DNA of 7,409 nt, from the NCBI GenBank assembly GCA_003224075.1, contig QHYF01000105.1, forward strand, positions 1-7,409, read 5' to 3'. Below, one piece after another: positions 1-5,387 of this stretch. The DNA is from Acidobacteriota bacterium (GTDB lineage Bacteria > Acidobacteriota > Terriglobia > Acidiferrales > UBA7541). The position numbers and the translations under genes are program-made. The notes under the pieces were generated by a model, which did no database searches, was not told the origin of the DNA, and saw only the letters and a program-made list of their open reading frames with translations. The first letter of the stretch is position 1. Each line of letters opens with the position of its first letter.

Positions 1-132
1 ATAAATTGGTGTGTTCGGGACTCGAGCCATACGGTTTCTCCGCAAATTCTCCAGAAATCAACTATACGCGGCGGGATGGAATTGTCGAGCGGCATCCCGG
101 GAACCGGTATTCAAAGTGGCTACGGCTTTTTT
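1..132. other. Region downstream of gltA, no gene seen
   Basis: This short stretch follows the gltA stop codon on the minus strand. I see no credible coding sequence, no tRNA and no convincing intrinsic terminator. A GGGATG/CATCCC inverted repeat (73-78 and 93-98) has a 14-base loop and no T-run after it on the minus strand. The T8 run at 127-134 lies on the plus strand and overlaps the gltA stop. Confidence 0.4.
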
Positions 133-1473
133 TTAACCGCGCTGACCGATCGGCACGTAATGACGCGTGTCGTGGCCGAGGTAGATCTGGCGCGGCCGCG
201 CAATTTTCTGCTCGGGGTCAAGCAGCATCTCTTCCCACTGCGCGATCCACCCGGAGGTGCGCGGGATCGCAAAGAGCACCGGGAACATGGTCATCGGGAA
301 ACCCATCGACTGGTAAATGAGGCCGGTGTAGAAGTCCACGTTGGGATAGAGCTTGCGCTTCACGAAGTAATCGTCTTCCAGCGCGATGCGCTCGCATTCC
401 AGAGCGATTTCCAGCAGCGGATTCTTGCCCATCAGCTCAAAAACCTCGTAGGCCACGCGCTTGATGATGCGGGCGCGCGGATCGTAATTCTTGTACACGC
501 GGTGGCCAAAGCCCATGAGCTTCACTTCGCCGGCTTTGACGCGCTTGATGAAATTCGGAACTTTCTCAACCGAGCCGATTTCCATCAGCATGCGGAGGAC
601 TTCCTCGTTGGCGCCGCCGTGCAGCGGCCCGTACAGCGCGGCGATGGCCGCGGCCGTGGCGGAGTAAGGATCGACATGAGAGCTGCCCACACTGCGGATG
701 GTGTTCGCGGAACAGTTTTGTTCGTGGTCGGCGTGCAGGATGAAAAGGATGTCCAAAGCGCGTTCCAGCGTGGGGTTCGGCCGGTACTTCGTTTCCGACG
801 TCCGGAAGAGCATGTTCAGAAAATTGCCGGGATAGCTTAGGTCATTGTCCGGATAGACGTACGGCATGCCCAGAGTGTGGCGGTACGAAAATGCGGCGAT
901 GGTAGGCATCTTGCCGATGAGCCGGTAGGTCTGCTTTGTGCGCGAGTCCGCGCTGAAGATATCTTTCGCGTCGTGATAGAAAGTGGAAAGCGCTGCGATG
1001 GTGGAGATCGTCATGCCCATGGGATGGGCGTCGTAATGAAAGCCGTCGAGAAACTTCTTGATGCTCTCGTGGATGTAAGTGTGATGCGTGACGTTATAGG
1101 TCCAGTTTTCCAATTGCGCGGAGGTCGGCAATTCACCGTGGAGAAGCAGGTAAGCAGTTTCGAGGTAGGTGCTTTTTTCCGCCAGGTCCTCAATCGGATA
1201 GCCGCGATAACGGAGAATGCCGGCGTCTCCGTCGATAAAGGTGATTTTGCTGATGCAGGAGGCGGTGTTGTTGAAGGCCGGGTCGTAGCTCATCATGCCG
1301 AATTCTTTGGGGTCCACCTTGATCTGGCGCAGGTCCGCGGCGCGGATGGTGCCGTGCGTGATGGGCACCTCATAGGACTTGCCGGTGCGATTGTCGGTGA
1401 TGGTAAGGGTCTCGCGGGAGGTGACCGAGCCCTCGGGCTTTTTCGTTTGCGTCGCGGAGAGTGAAGAATCCAT
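133..1473 (-). CDS. gltA: Citrate synthase
   Basis: This gene encodes citrate synthase, the cytoplasmic enzyme that condenses oxaloacetate and acetyl-CoA to citrate at the entry of the TCA cycle. The protein has 446 residues, slightly longer than the roughly 430 of the Gram-negative (E. coli GltA-like) type. The catalytic triad is visible: His285 in GPLHGGANE, His324 in GFGHRVYKN and Asp380 in PNVDFYTG. The HADHEQN motif (about 247-253) and the C-terminal arginines in IPRTSGW (Arg405) and IARPRQIY also match. The first 35 or so residues form the small beta-rich N-terminal part typical of this type, preceded by a short polar extension. The ATG start is supported by AAGGA seven bases upstream. 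The gene is divergent from pirin across a 221-base spacer and appears monocistronic in this window. No frame damage is seen. The product call is secure; allosteric behaviour (NADH control) cannot be judged here. Confidence 0.97.
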   Translation of the reverse strand: MDSSLSATQTKKPEGSVTSRETLTITDNRTGKSYEVPITHGTIRAADLRQIKVDPKEFGMMSYDPAFNNTASCISKITFIDGDAGILRYRGYPIEDLAEKSTYLETAYLLLHGELPTSAQLENWTYNVTHHTYIHESIKKFLDGFHYDAHPMGMTISTIAALSTFYHDAKDIFSADSRTKQTYRLIGKMPTIAAFSYRHTLGMPYVYPDNDLSYPGNFLNMLFRTSETKYRPNPTLERALDILFILHADHEQNCSANTIRSVGSSHVDPYSATAAAIAALYGPLHGGANEEVLRMLMEIGSVEKVPNFIKRVKAGEVKLMGFGHRVYKNYDPRARIIKRVAYEVFELMGKNPLLEIALECERIALEDDYFVKRKLYPNVDFYTGLIYQSMGFPMTMFPVLFAIPRTSGWIAQWEEMLLDPEQKIARPRQIYLGHDTRHYVPIGQRG

Positions 1474-1564
1474 TCGAGAATCCTTGGAGGTACCGGAGCG
1501 GTTGCCAAACCTTCGCTATCACTGTACACCAAAGAGGGCGCCGCCGGAAACTGCCGGGCAAAAT

Positions 1565-1586
1565 CCGCAAATTGAACAAGTTGCGG
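1565..1586. promoter_or_regulatory. Interrupted palindrome between gltA and pirin (possible operator)
   Basis: Outer arms CCGCAA (1565-1570) and TTGCGG (1581-1586) enclose inner arms TTG (1572-1574) and CAA (1577-1579). This gives 18 of 22 symmetrical positions. It lies about 90 bases upstream of the gltA start and about 55 bases upstream of the pirin -35 box, a plausible place for a regulator. No protein can be named from the sequence. Confidence 0.3.
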
Positions 1587-1639
1587 AGGGAGGGATGACG
1601 CGCGGCGGGAAGGGCCGGGAGGCGCTGAAAACATACCTC

Positions 1640-1668
1640 TTGACAATTATCGTTATAACGAGTATTAT
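1640..1668 (+). promoter_or_regulatory. Sigma70-type promoter of the pirin gene
   Basis: A perfect -35 TTGACA (1640-1645), a 17-base spacer and a -10 TATTAT (1663-1668, five of six consensus) point at the pirin gene. Transcription should start near 1675, giving a leader of about 20 bases that contains a strong Shine-Dalgarno sequence. Confidence 0.8.
1650..1661. promoter_or_regulatory. Perfect 12-bp palindrome inside the pirin promoter spacer (candidate operator)
   Basis: TCGTTATAACGA is its own reverse complement and lies wholly between the -35 and -10 boxes of the pirin promoter. A protein bound here would block RNA polymerase, so a repressor site is the natural reading. Short AT-centred palindromes of this sort are used by dimeric winged-helix repressors such as the MarR and HxlR families. 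Which family binds is unknown, and no regulator gene is in the window. Confidence 0.5.
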
Positions 1669-1682
1669 GATCCCCGAATCCC

Positions 1683-1690
1683 AGGAGGTG
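1683..1690 (+). promoter_or_regulatory. Strong ribosome binding site of pirin
   Basis: AGGAGGTG is a near-complete match to the anti-Shine-Dalgarno sequence, and the AGGAGG core ends six bases before the ATG at 1695. It fixes the pirin start and predicts efficient translation. Confidence 0.85.
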
Positions 1691-1694
1691 GGCC

Positions 1695-2393
1695 ATGATC
1701 GATATCCGCAAGAGCGAGGAACGCGGCCACGCCGACCACGGCTGGCTGAACACACATTTCACCTTTTCGTTCGCCGATTACTACGATCCCAAGCACATGC
1801 ACTTTCGCACCCTGCGCGTTATGAACGACGACCGCATCGCGGGCGGCGGAGGCTTTCCGACGCACTCGCACCGCGATATGGAAATCGTCACGTACGTGCT
1901 GGAAGGCGCGCTGGAGCACCGCGACAGCATGGGCAACGGCTCGGTGATCAAGCCCGGCGACGTGCAGTACATGAGCGCGGGAACGGGCGTGGCGCACAGC
2001 GAGTTCAATGCCTCCAAGACCGAGCCGGCGCACCTGTACCAGATCTGGATGTTCCCGGAAAAGCAGGGGCTGAAACCCAAGTACGACCAGAAAAACTTCA
2101 GCGAAGCGGACAAGCGCGGCAAGCTGCGGCTGGTGGTTTCGCCGGATGGGCGGGACGGCTCCGTGAAAATCCGCCAGGACAATGCACTGTACGTCACGGT
2201 GCTTGGGGCCGGTGAAAAAGTGAAGCACGAACTAGGGCCAGAGCGGCATGCGTATGTGCAAGTGGCGCGCGGCAGCGTGAAGCTGAACGGCACGCCACTT
2301 GATACCGGCGATGGCGCGGCCATCTCCGAGGAGAAGGCCGTCGAGCTGACCGGCGTCAAGGACGCCGAAGTTCTGCTTTTCGACTTAGTCTGA
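1695..2393 (+). CDS. Pirin family protein, YhhW-like (possible quercetin 2,3-dioxygenase)
   Basis: This is a bicupin pirin of 232 residues, the same size as E. coli YhhW (about 231). The N-terminal cupin carries FPTHSHRDMEIVTYVLEG at about 54-71 and GTGVAHSEFN at about 96-105. These give metal ligands His57, His59, His101 and Glu103, the positions known for YhhW, so the metal site looks intact. The second cupin (about 140-232) lacks a ligand set, as is usual for the family. Pirins of this type can oxidise quercetin in vitro; their cellular role is often unclear and may concern aromatic or redox stress. The start is set by AGGAGGTG. The gene has its own strong promoter with an embedded palindrome, so it is probably inducible. 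It is a single gene that ends at a strong terminator. The family call is firm; the substrate is not known. Confidence 0.93.
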   Translation: MIDIRKSEERGHADHGWLNTHFTFSFADYYDPKHMHFRTLRVMNDDRIAGGGGFPTHSHRDMEIVTYVLEGALEHRDSMGNGSVIKPGDVQYMSAGTGVAHSEFNASKTEPAHLYQIWMFPEKQGLKPKYDQKNFSEADKRGKLRLVVSPDGRDGSVKIRQDNALYVTVLGAGEKVKHELGPERHAYVQVARGSVKLNGTPLDTGDGAAISEEKAVELTGVKDAEVLLFDLV

Positions 2394-2414
2394 AGCTCCT
2401 CTGGAAAAACGATG

Positions 2415-2456
2415 GCGCGCAGAAGGAGGTTCCTTCTGCGCGCGTTGTTATTTTTG
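2415..2456. terminator. Bidirectional intrinsic terminator between pirin and serC
   Basis: A perfect 13-bp stem (2415-2427 with 2431-2443, GCGCGCAGAAGGA and its complement) closes a 3-base loop. On the plus strand it is followed by a T-rich tail (2444-2456, ending TATTTTT). On the minus strand it is followed by CATCGTTTTT (2405-2414). It can therefore end both the pirin and serC transcripts, which converge here. Confidence 0.9.
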
Positions 2457-2481
2457 TAGTTTACCACTGTGCTGCTCTTTT

Positions 2482-3684
2482 TCAGCCGCGGGTGCGGTGG
2501 AATTCGCGCATGAAGCTGGTGAGAGCTTCGACGGCTTCGAGGGTGACGGCGTTGTACAGGGAGATGCGCATCCCGCCGACGGAGCGATGGCCCGGCGTGC
2601 CGACGAGGCCGGCAGCGGCAGCTTCTTTCGCGAATTGTCTTTCTATGGCTTCACTGTCCTGCGCGGCGGCTGAGCGGCCGACCCCGCCCGCGACGCGGAA
2701 GACGACGTTCATCTTCGAGCGCGAGCTTTTCTCGACGGGGCAAACGTAAAAACCGCCGCTTGCTTCAATCGCGTCATAGAGGAGGCGGGCCTTGGCCTCG
2801 TTGCGTTTCTCGATCGCGAGGATCCCGCCTAGCGATTCAATCCATTCAAGGACCAAGCCGACGACGTAAACCGCAAACGTCGGCGGGGTGTGATAGAGGG
2901 ATTTCTCCTTGATGTGCGTGCGGTACTGGAGAAGGGTGGGGAGATTCTTGTCGGCGCGCTCGGCGAGATCCTTGCGAACGATGACAACGGTGACGCCGGA
3001 GGGACCGAGGTTTTTCTGCGCGCCGGCGAAGATCAGGCCGTACTTGTTGACGTCGATGGGACGCGAGGCGATGTCGGAAGACATGTCGGCGACGAGCGGC
3101 ACGTCGCCGGTTTTTGGGCCAGTGTCCGGCGGCGCAGTCCATTGCGTGCCTTCGATGGTGTTGTTGGTGCAGATATGGACGTAGGAAGCGTTTGACGAAA
3201 ATTTAATTTCGTCGAAGTGCGGAAGGCGCGCGAATTTTTCCGCTTCGGTCGAGGCGGCGATGTTGTGGAGGATGCCTTTCTTGAGCTCGCCGATGGCTTT
3301 GGCCGTCCATGCGCCGGTGTGGAGAACGTCCACGGGCTTTCCAGGGAGGCAGAGGTTCATTGGAACCATCGTGAACTGCATGCTGCCGCCACCCTGTAAG
3401 AAAATGACCGCGTAGTCTTCGGAAATTCCGAGAAGGCTGCGGAGCTTCTGTTCCGCGGCGGCATTGATGCTCTCGAATTCGGGAGAGCGGTGGCTCATCT
3501 CCATAACGGACATGCCGCTGCCGCGCCAGTCGAGAAGCTCCTCGCGGATGCGTTCGAGGACGGGCAGCGGAAGCGCCGCTGGACCGGCGTTGAAGTTGAA
3601 GACGCGCTTGACGGTGTGCGCGCTGACAGTTGCGTGACTCACGGCGTGGGTTTCTTCTTTCGTGTGGCGTTTCGTAGTCGCCAT
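2482..3684 (-). CDS. serC: Phosphoserine aminotransferase
   Basis: SerC is the PLP-dependent class V aminotransferase that converts 3-phosphohydroxypyruvate and glutamate to 3-phosphoserine in serine synthesis. It also acts in one route to pyridoxal phosphate. From the ATG at 3684 the protein has 400 residues. The conserved start VFNFNAGPAALP is at about 28-39, LQGGGSMQF at about 96-104, the PLP lysine is Lys224 in GAQKNLGPSG, and HxTPPTFAVY-type and C-terminal GTPGHRSVGGMR motifs (about 362-373) follow. Most SerC proteins have about 360 residues and begin only a few residues before FNF, so the first 25 or so residues are extra. A GTG at 3642 (codon 15) is an alternative start giving 386 residues. 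The frame is open for another 654 bases upstream, to 4338, but that part is not protein-like and I exclude it. The gene is probably monocistronic with a long leader, and its end faces a shared terminator. Confidence 0.95.
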   Translation of the reverse strand: MATTKRHTKEETHAVSHATVSAHTVKRVFNFNAGPAALPLPVLERIREELLDWRGSGMSVMEMSHRSPEFESINAAAEQKLRSLLGISEDYAVIFLQGGGSMQFTMVPMNLCLPGKPVDVLHTGAWTAKAIGELKKGILHNIAASTEAEKFARLPHFDEIKFSSNASYVHICTNNTIEGTQWTAPPDTGPKTGDVPLVADMSSDIASRPIDVNKYGLIFAGAQKNLGPSGVTVVIVRKDLAERADKNLPTLLQYRTHIKEKSLYHTPPTFAVYVVGLVLEWIESLGGILAIEKRNEAKARLLYDAIEASGGFYVCPVEKSSRSKMNVVFRVAGGVGRSAAAQDSEAIERQFAKEAAAAGLVGTPGHRSVGGMRISLYNAVTLEAVEALTSFMREFHRTRG

Positions 3685-3701
3685 GAAAGGTTGTCTCTCA
3701 T
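3639..3701 (-). CDS. Possible 20-codon upstream ORF overlapping the serC start
   Basis: An ATG at 3701 is preceded by GGAAGG at a six-base distance, a better Shine-Dalgarno than either candidate serC start has. The peptide has 20 residues with a basic end (RKKKPTP). Its TGA stop (3641-3639) overlaps the GTG at 3642-3640, in frame with serC, as GTGA, the usual arrangement for translational coupling. It also runs across the ATG start of serC at 3684 in another frame. It contains one serine, so a classic serine attenuator is unlikely. It may be a coupling uORF or chance. Confidence 0.3.
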   Translation of the reverse strand: MRDNLSWRLRNATRKKKPTP

Positions 3702-3713
3702 TTTTGGCCTTCC

Positions 3714-3722
3714 AGAATAGCA
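3714..3722 (-). promoter_or_regulatory. Possible proximal extended -10 promoter of serC
   Basis: On the minus strand TGC followed by TATTCT (3719-3714) forms an extended -10 element about 30 bases upstream of the serC ATG. No good -35 box is present; the best candidate is the CT-rich TTCTTC region about 18-19 bases further up. Transcription would start near 3707 and give a leader of about 23 bases that includes the uORF start. Confidence 0.35.
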
Positions 3723-3757
3723 GATGCGGCTGACATGAGAAGAACGGCATGGAGGAG

Positions 3758-3785
3758 GTTGACAGTCGACCGTTGAAAGTTGAAA
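3758..3785. repeat. Degenerate tandem heptamer repeat, four units
   Basis: Four adjacent 7-base units are seen: GTTGACA (3758), GTCGACC (3765), GTTGAAA (3772) and GTTGAAA (3779). The last two are identical and the others differ at two or three positions. This is a worn short tandem repeat in non-coding DNA with no known function. Confidence 0.75.
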
Positions 3786-3852
3786 AGGAAGCGTTGGAAG
3801 AGAGACGCCCCGGCCGGTTCGCAAGCTCCGGCCAATGAGAGACAAGAGCCAC

Positions 3853-3877
3853 GGGTATGTATACCCCACCCCGGGTG
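3853..3877. repeat. Two adjacent palindromes in the serC leader
   Basis: GGGTAT (3853-3858) and ATACCC (3861-3866) form a 14-bp inverted repeat with a 2-base centre. It is followed directly by CACCC (3867-3871) and GGGTG (3873-3877) around a single base. The element is unusually GC-rich for its A-rich neighbourhood and may be the core of a dispersed repeat or a protein binding site. Confidence 0.5.
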
Positions 3878-3984
3878 TTTTGGGCAAAGAGTTTGGAATT
3901 GCTTGAAAACAAAAGAGTTGAGGTTTGCGTGAGTGCAAAAGAGTCCGCAAGAATTTGAAAAGAAAGGGGATAGACGAAAGCGGA

Positions 3985-4005
3985 CGGTGATCCGTGAACC
4001 GTGGC
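3985..4005. repeat. Degenerate tandem heptamer repeat, three units
   Basis: Three 7-base units lie end to end: CGGTGAT (3985), CCGTGAA (3992) and CCGTGGC (3999). The sequence differs from the other heptamer array in this spacer, but the period is the same. Confidence 0.65.
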
Positions 4006-4027
4006 GAGTGAGGAGAAGCCGGAATTA

Positions 4028-4062
4028 ACAGAGAGTGTACTGAGAACACAGAGTTCACAGAG
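4028..4062. repeat. ACAGAG repeat cluster with a 9-base period
   Basis: ACAGAG occurs at 4028-4033, 4048-4053 and 4057-4062. The last two are parts of adjacent 9-base units AACACAGAG and TTCACAGAG. Short CACAGAG-type arrays of this look are familiar from intergenic DNA of several environmental bacterial phyla; this recollection was not checked here. Confidence 0.6.
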
Positions 4063-4149
4063 ACGGAAGCGGAGGATGCAAGGATGTCGGCAGGGCCGCG
4101 TTCCCCTGCACGGGCGCGGAGCGTTCCAGATTGGGAATTGTTGGTACAC

Positions 4150-4233
4150 ACCCCGGCAGTTTTCGTAAGAGTGGCAAGGAAAGGACTTACAGGATACGGA
4201 ACTTGGAAGAGTGCACAGGCTCTTGAAAACAAA
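4150..4233. repeat. Possible second, diverged copy of the 3868-3913 element
   Basis: The 12-mer CTTGAAAACAAA occurs exactly at 3902-3913 and at 4222-4233. In both places ACCCCGG followed shortly by GTTTT lies upstream (3868-3881 and 4150-4162). The second copy would be longer by about 40 bases. It contains a GTAAG/CTTAC inverted repeat (4165-4169 and 4186-4190). Two worn copies of one dispersed element would explain this. Confidence 0.35.
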
Positions 4234-4346
4234 GAACAGAATTCGAGGAGCTTCGCGCATGATTTGTGCGCAAGAGAGTGGCTGAATGACGCGCAAAGAT
4301 ACTGAAGGGGTTAGAAGGACCGCGTGGCGGGCGAGCATGGTTCGCA

Positions 4347-4365
4347 GGCACGGAGGGATCGTGCC
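4347..4365 (-). promoter_or_regulatory. Hairpin at the 5' end of the predicted serC leader
   Basis: GGCACG (4365-4360 on the minus strand) pairs with CGTGCC (4352-4347) around a 7-base loop. It begins about eight bases after the predicted transcription start near 4373. A 5' hairpin in this position may stabilise the RNA. Confidence 0.45.
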
Positions 4366-4379
4366 GAATTGACGAAGCC

Positions 4380-4407
4380 ATTATAGCATATTGGTACCGT
4401 TTGTCAA
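4380..4407 (-). promoter_or_regulatory. Near-perfect extended -10 sigma70 promoter, distal to serC
   Basis: On the minus strand the boxes are TTGACA (4407-4402), a 16-base spacer and TATAAT (4385-4380). TGC lies directly before the -10 box, forming an extended -10. Both hexamers are perfect consensus. Transcription would start near 4373 and run toward serC, whose start is about 690 bases away. Confidence 0.85.
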
Positions 4408-4633
4408 TGATTACTTTAAGTGGTTTGTTTGCTATCGGATTGGGAAGCGAGTTTCAAAATGGCACTGGAAGTTACGAAAAAAGTGTGATGAGGGAGCGGT
4501 GGTGTGGCGGGAGTCAAGGAGGTCGATCGACGGACAGGCTTGAGCTTGGCTGACGTGGGGCGGCTAAGCGCATGGAAAGCAGATTCCCCTTCCGACAGGG
4601 TCGGAACCTTCAGTCGCAGGGCTCGGTCTCTGC
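4408..4633. other. Spacer between the relE-like gene and the distal serC promoter
   Basis: No gene is supported here. The one structure worth noting is a 7-bp hairpin, TTCCGAC (4590-4596) with GTCGGAA (4600-4606) and a 3-base loop. It lies 28 bases past the relE-like stop codon. It lacks a T-run on the minus strand, so it is at best an RNA-stabilising or Rho-assisted end. Confidence 0.4.
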
Positions 4634-4903
4634 CTAGTCGTCGTAGATGATGCTGCGGTGGCCGATGGCGACGACGAGGACGATCAGCTTGGGCTGCTGA
4701 AGCTGGCAGATGATGCGATAGTCGCGCAGGCGGTAGCGCCACAGACCGAACTTGCTGTGGCGAAGCGGCTTGCCAAAGGAGCGCGGGTCCTGCGCCCGGC
4801 CGATGCGCTTTTCCATGAAGTCGAGAATTTCGCGCTGTACCTGAGGATCGAGTTTCTTGAGGTCCTTAACGGCGCTCTCGTCGTACTCAATCGTCCAAGC
4901 CAA
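4634..4903 (-). CDS. relE: RelE/ParE-superfamily toxin
   Basis: This gene encodes a small basic protein of 89 residues, the usual size for RelE toxins, which cut mRNA on the ribosome. The family pattern is visible. An N-terminal strand and two helices (to about 45) precede the basic strand WRYRLRDYR (55-63). The end carries GHRSIIY (81-87), with Arg83 and Tyr87 where E. coli RelE has its catalytic Arg81 and Tyr87. The start is a TTG at 4903, preceded by GGAGG only four bases upstream; no ATG is available. It overlaps the antitoxin gene by 17 bases, so the two are translated as a coupled pair. RelE as opposed to ParE or HigB activity cannot be proved from sequence, but the ribonuclease residues favour RelE. 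The symbol is by family only. Confidence 0.87.
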   Translation of the reverse strand: MAWTIEYDESAVKDLKKLDPQVQREILDFMEKRIGRAQDPRSFGKPLRHSKFGLWRYRLRDYRIICQLQQPKLIVLVVAIGHRSIIYDD

Positions 4904-5099
4904 GCTGCCTCCGGACCTGGGCGCTGGAGTAGCGCTTGCCGCGATTTTCGAGGCGGGCTTCGGCGAGGTAGCGGTCTTCCAGGTCTTCGATGTTTTCCTC
5001 GATGAGCTTGGTGGCGTAGAAGGTCTTGGTGCGGCCGGTTTGCCGTGCGAGGCGCGAGAGGCGGCGTTCGAGTGCGGGTTTCAAGCGGATAGAAAGCAT
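4887..5099 (-). CDS. relB: Ribbon-helix-helix antitoxin of the RelBE-like module
   Basis: The protein has 70 residues from the ATG at 5099. The first strand (MLSIRLKPAL) and the next two helices (about 8-45, with the turn GRTKTFYATKL) fit a ribbon-helix-helix DNA-binding domain. The charged tail (about 46-70) would wrap the toxin. I chose 5099 over an in-frame ATG 42 bases upstream because AGGAG lies seven bases before it and because the fold begins exactly there. The antitoxin should neutralise the downstream toxin and repress its own promoter, where an inverted repeat overlaps the -10 box. It is not a close match to E. coli RelB, so the symbol is used only for its place beside the RelE-like toxin. 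The first gene of a two-gene operon. Confidence 0.82.
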   Translation of the reverse strand: MLSIRLKPALERRLSRLARQTGRTKTFYATKLIEENIEDLEDRYLAEARLENRGKRYSSAQVRRQLGLDD

Positions 5100-5125
5100 C
5101 CGTGTTCTCCTGTGGAAAGCGGTCT

Positions 5126-5165
5126 GTATGACACATAGCATATGTCATACGAGCCCTACATGCAA
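5126..5165 (-). promoter_or_regulatory. Promoter and overlapping operator of the RelBE-like module
   Basis: A perfect 8-bp inverted repeat, GTATGACA (5126-5133) and TGTCATAC (5143-5150), has a 9-base centre. On the minus strand a weak -35 TTGCAT (5165-5160) and -10 TATGCT (5142-5137) are 17 bases apart, and the -10 fills the centre of the repeat. Ribbon-helix-helix antitoxins bind such repeats, so this fits conditional autorepression. The repeat is clear; the promoter boxes are moderate. Confidence 0.65.
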
Positions 5166-5262
5166 GCCGCAAATGAGGCTTGTCTTGTACGGGAAGTGGG
5201 AGACAGCAAATGCTCTGTGAAAGAGAAGGACGGTGGTACACGGGTTGGAAGGGCGGGGAGGT

Positions 5263-5313
5263 TCAGAGTTGCGCGACGAGGGCGAATTCGACGCGCTTGC
5301 GCATGGGGTCAAT
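5263..5313 (-). repeat. Copy A: remnant of an rnr 3' end (outer repeat)
   Basis: Bases 5272-5313 match 5928-5969 inside the rnr 3' end at 39 of 42 positions, in direct orientation and 656 bases apart. Read on the minus strand, copy A encodes IDPMRKRVEFALVAQL and then TGA at 5263-5265. The true rnr end reads IDPMRKRVEFALIA and then TAG. Two of the three differences are synonymous and one is Val for Ile, so copy A looks like part of a once-functional rnr end. The similarity stops abruptly at 5313. Confidence 0.85.
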
Positions 5314-5352
5314 CGGCGGTTGCCGTGCCTCCCGCACTTTGCGGCAAAGGCT

Positions 5353-5381
5353 TTGACAGAATTGGGGCCCGCGCCTACACT
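5353..5381 (+). promoter_or_regulatory. Promoter of the ParDE-like module, predicted leaderless
   Basis: A perfect TTGACA (5353-5358), a 17-base spacer and TACACT (5376-5381, four of six consensus) lie just before parD. The predicted start of transcription, about seven bases after the -10, falls on the A of the ATG at 5388. No Shine-Dalgarno sequence precedes this ATG. Confidence 0.65.
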
Positions 5382-5387
5382 GACGGC

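Larger units (their letters stand above)
3685..4379 (-). other. Long non-coding, pyrimidine-rich leader region of serC
   Basis: About 690 bases separate the distal promoter from serC and hold no credible gene. The minus strand is strongly C/T-rich and poor in purines, which also explains why two minus frames stay open here by chance. The predicted peptides are low-complexity and look like translated repeats. The region is a patchwork of tandem heptamers (3758-3785 and 3985-4005), a CACAGAG repeat (4028-4062), double palindromes (3853-3877) and a repeated 12-mer. If transcribed from the distal promoter it would give an unusually long leader, with C-rich and G-poor stretches of the kind Rho can load on. 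That last point is inference. Confidence 0.55.

Noticed and set aside
1..40. A tRNA-like T-arm and CCA end on the minus strand near GGCTCGAGTCC
   Set aside because: The stems do not pair when the arm is placed at the correct distance from the CCA, and no anticodon arm is present.
76..1464. Long plus-strand open frames across gltA (76-840 and 877-1464)
   Set aside because: They are antisense shadows of citrate synthase, whose complete active-site residues lie on the minus strand.
3758..4062. CRISPR array
   Set aside because: The repeats are 7-9 bases, imperfect and directly adjacent, with no spacers and no cas genes.
3685..4338. A 218-codon N-terminal extension of SerC in the same open frame
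   Set aside because: The translated stretch is low-complexity and runs through tandem repeats. SerC homology starts only at VFNFNAGP, and the openness follows from the scarcity of purines on this strand.
4522..4531. Perfect palindrome GTCGATCGAC
   Set aside because: Ten bases, common by chance in GC-rich DNA, and not placed in a promoter.
5332..5344. Small hairpin CCGCA/TGCGG just upstream of the parD promoter
   Set aside because: The stem is only five base pairs and there is no T-run. It may be an operator half, but nothing supports it beyond position.
5142..5387. An upstream extension of the ParD-like antitoxin to 161 residues
   Set aside because: The added part crosses the RelBE operator and the rnr remnant, and the ribbon-helix-helix fold begins exactly at the ATG at 5388.
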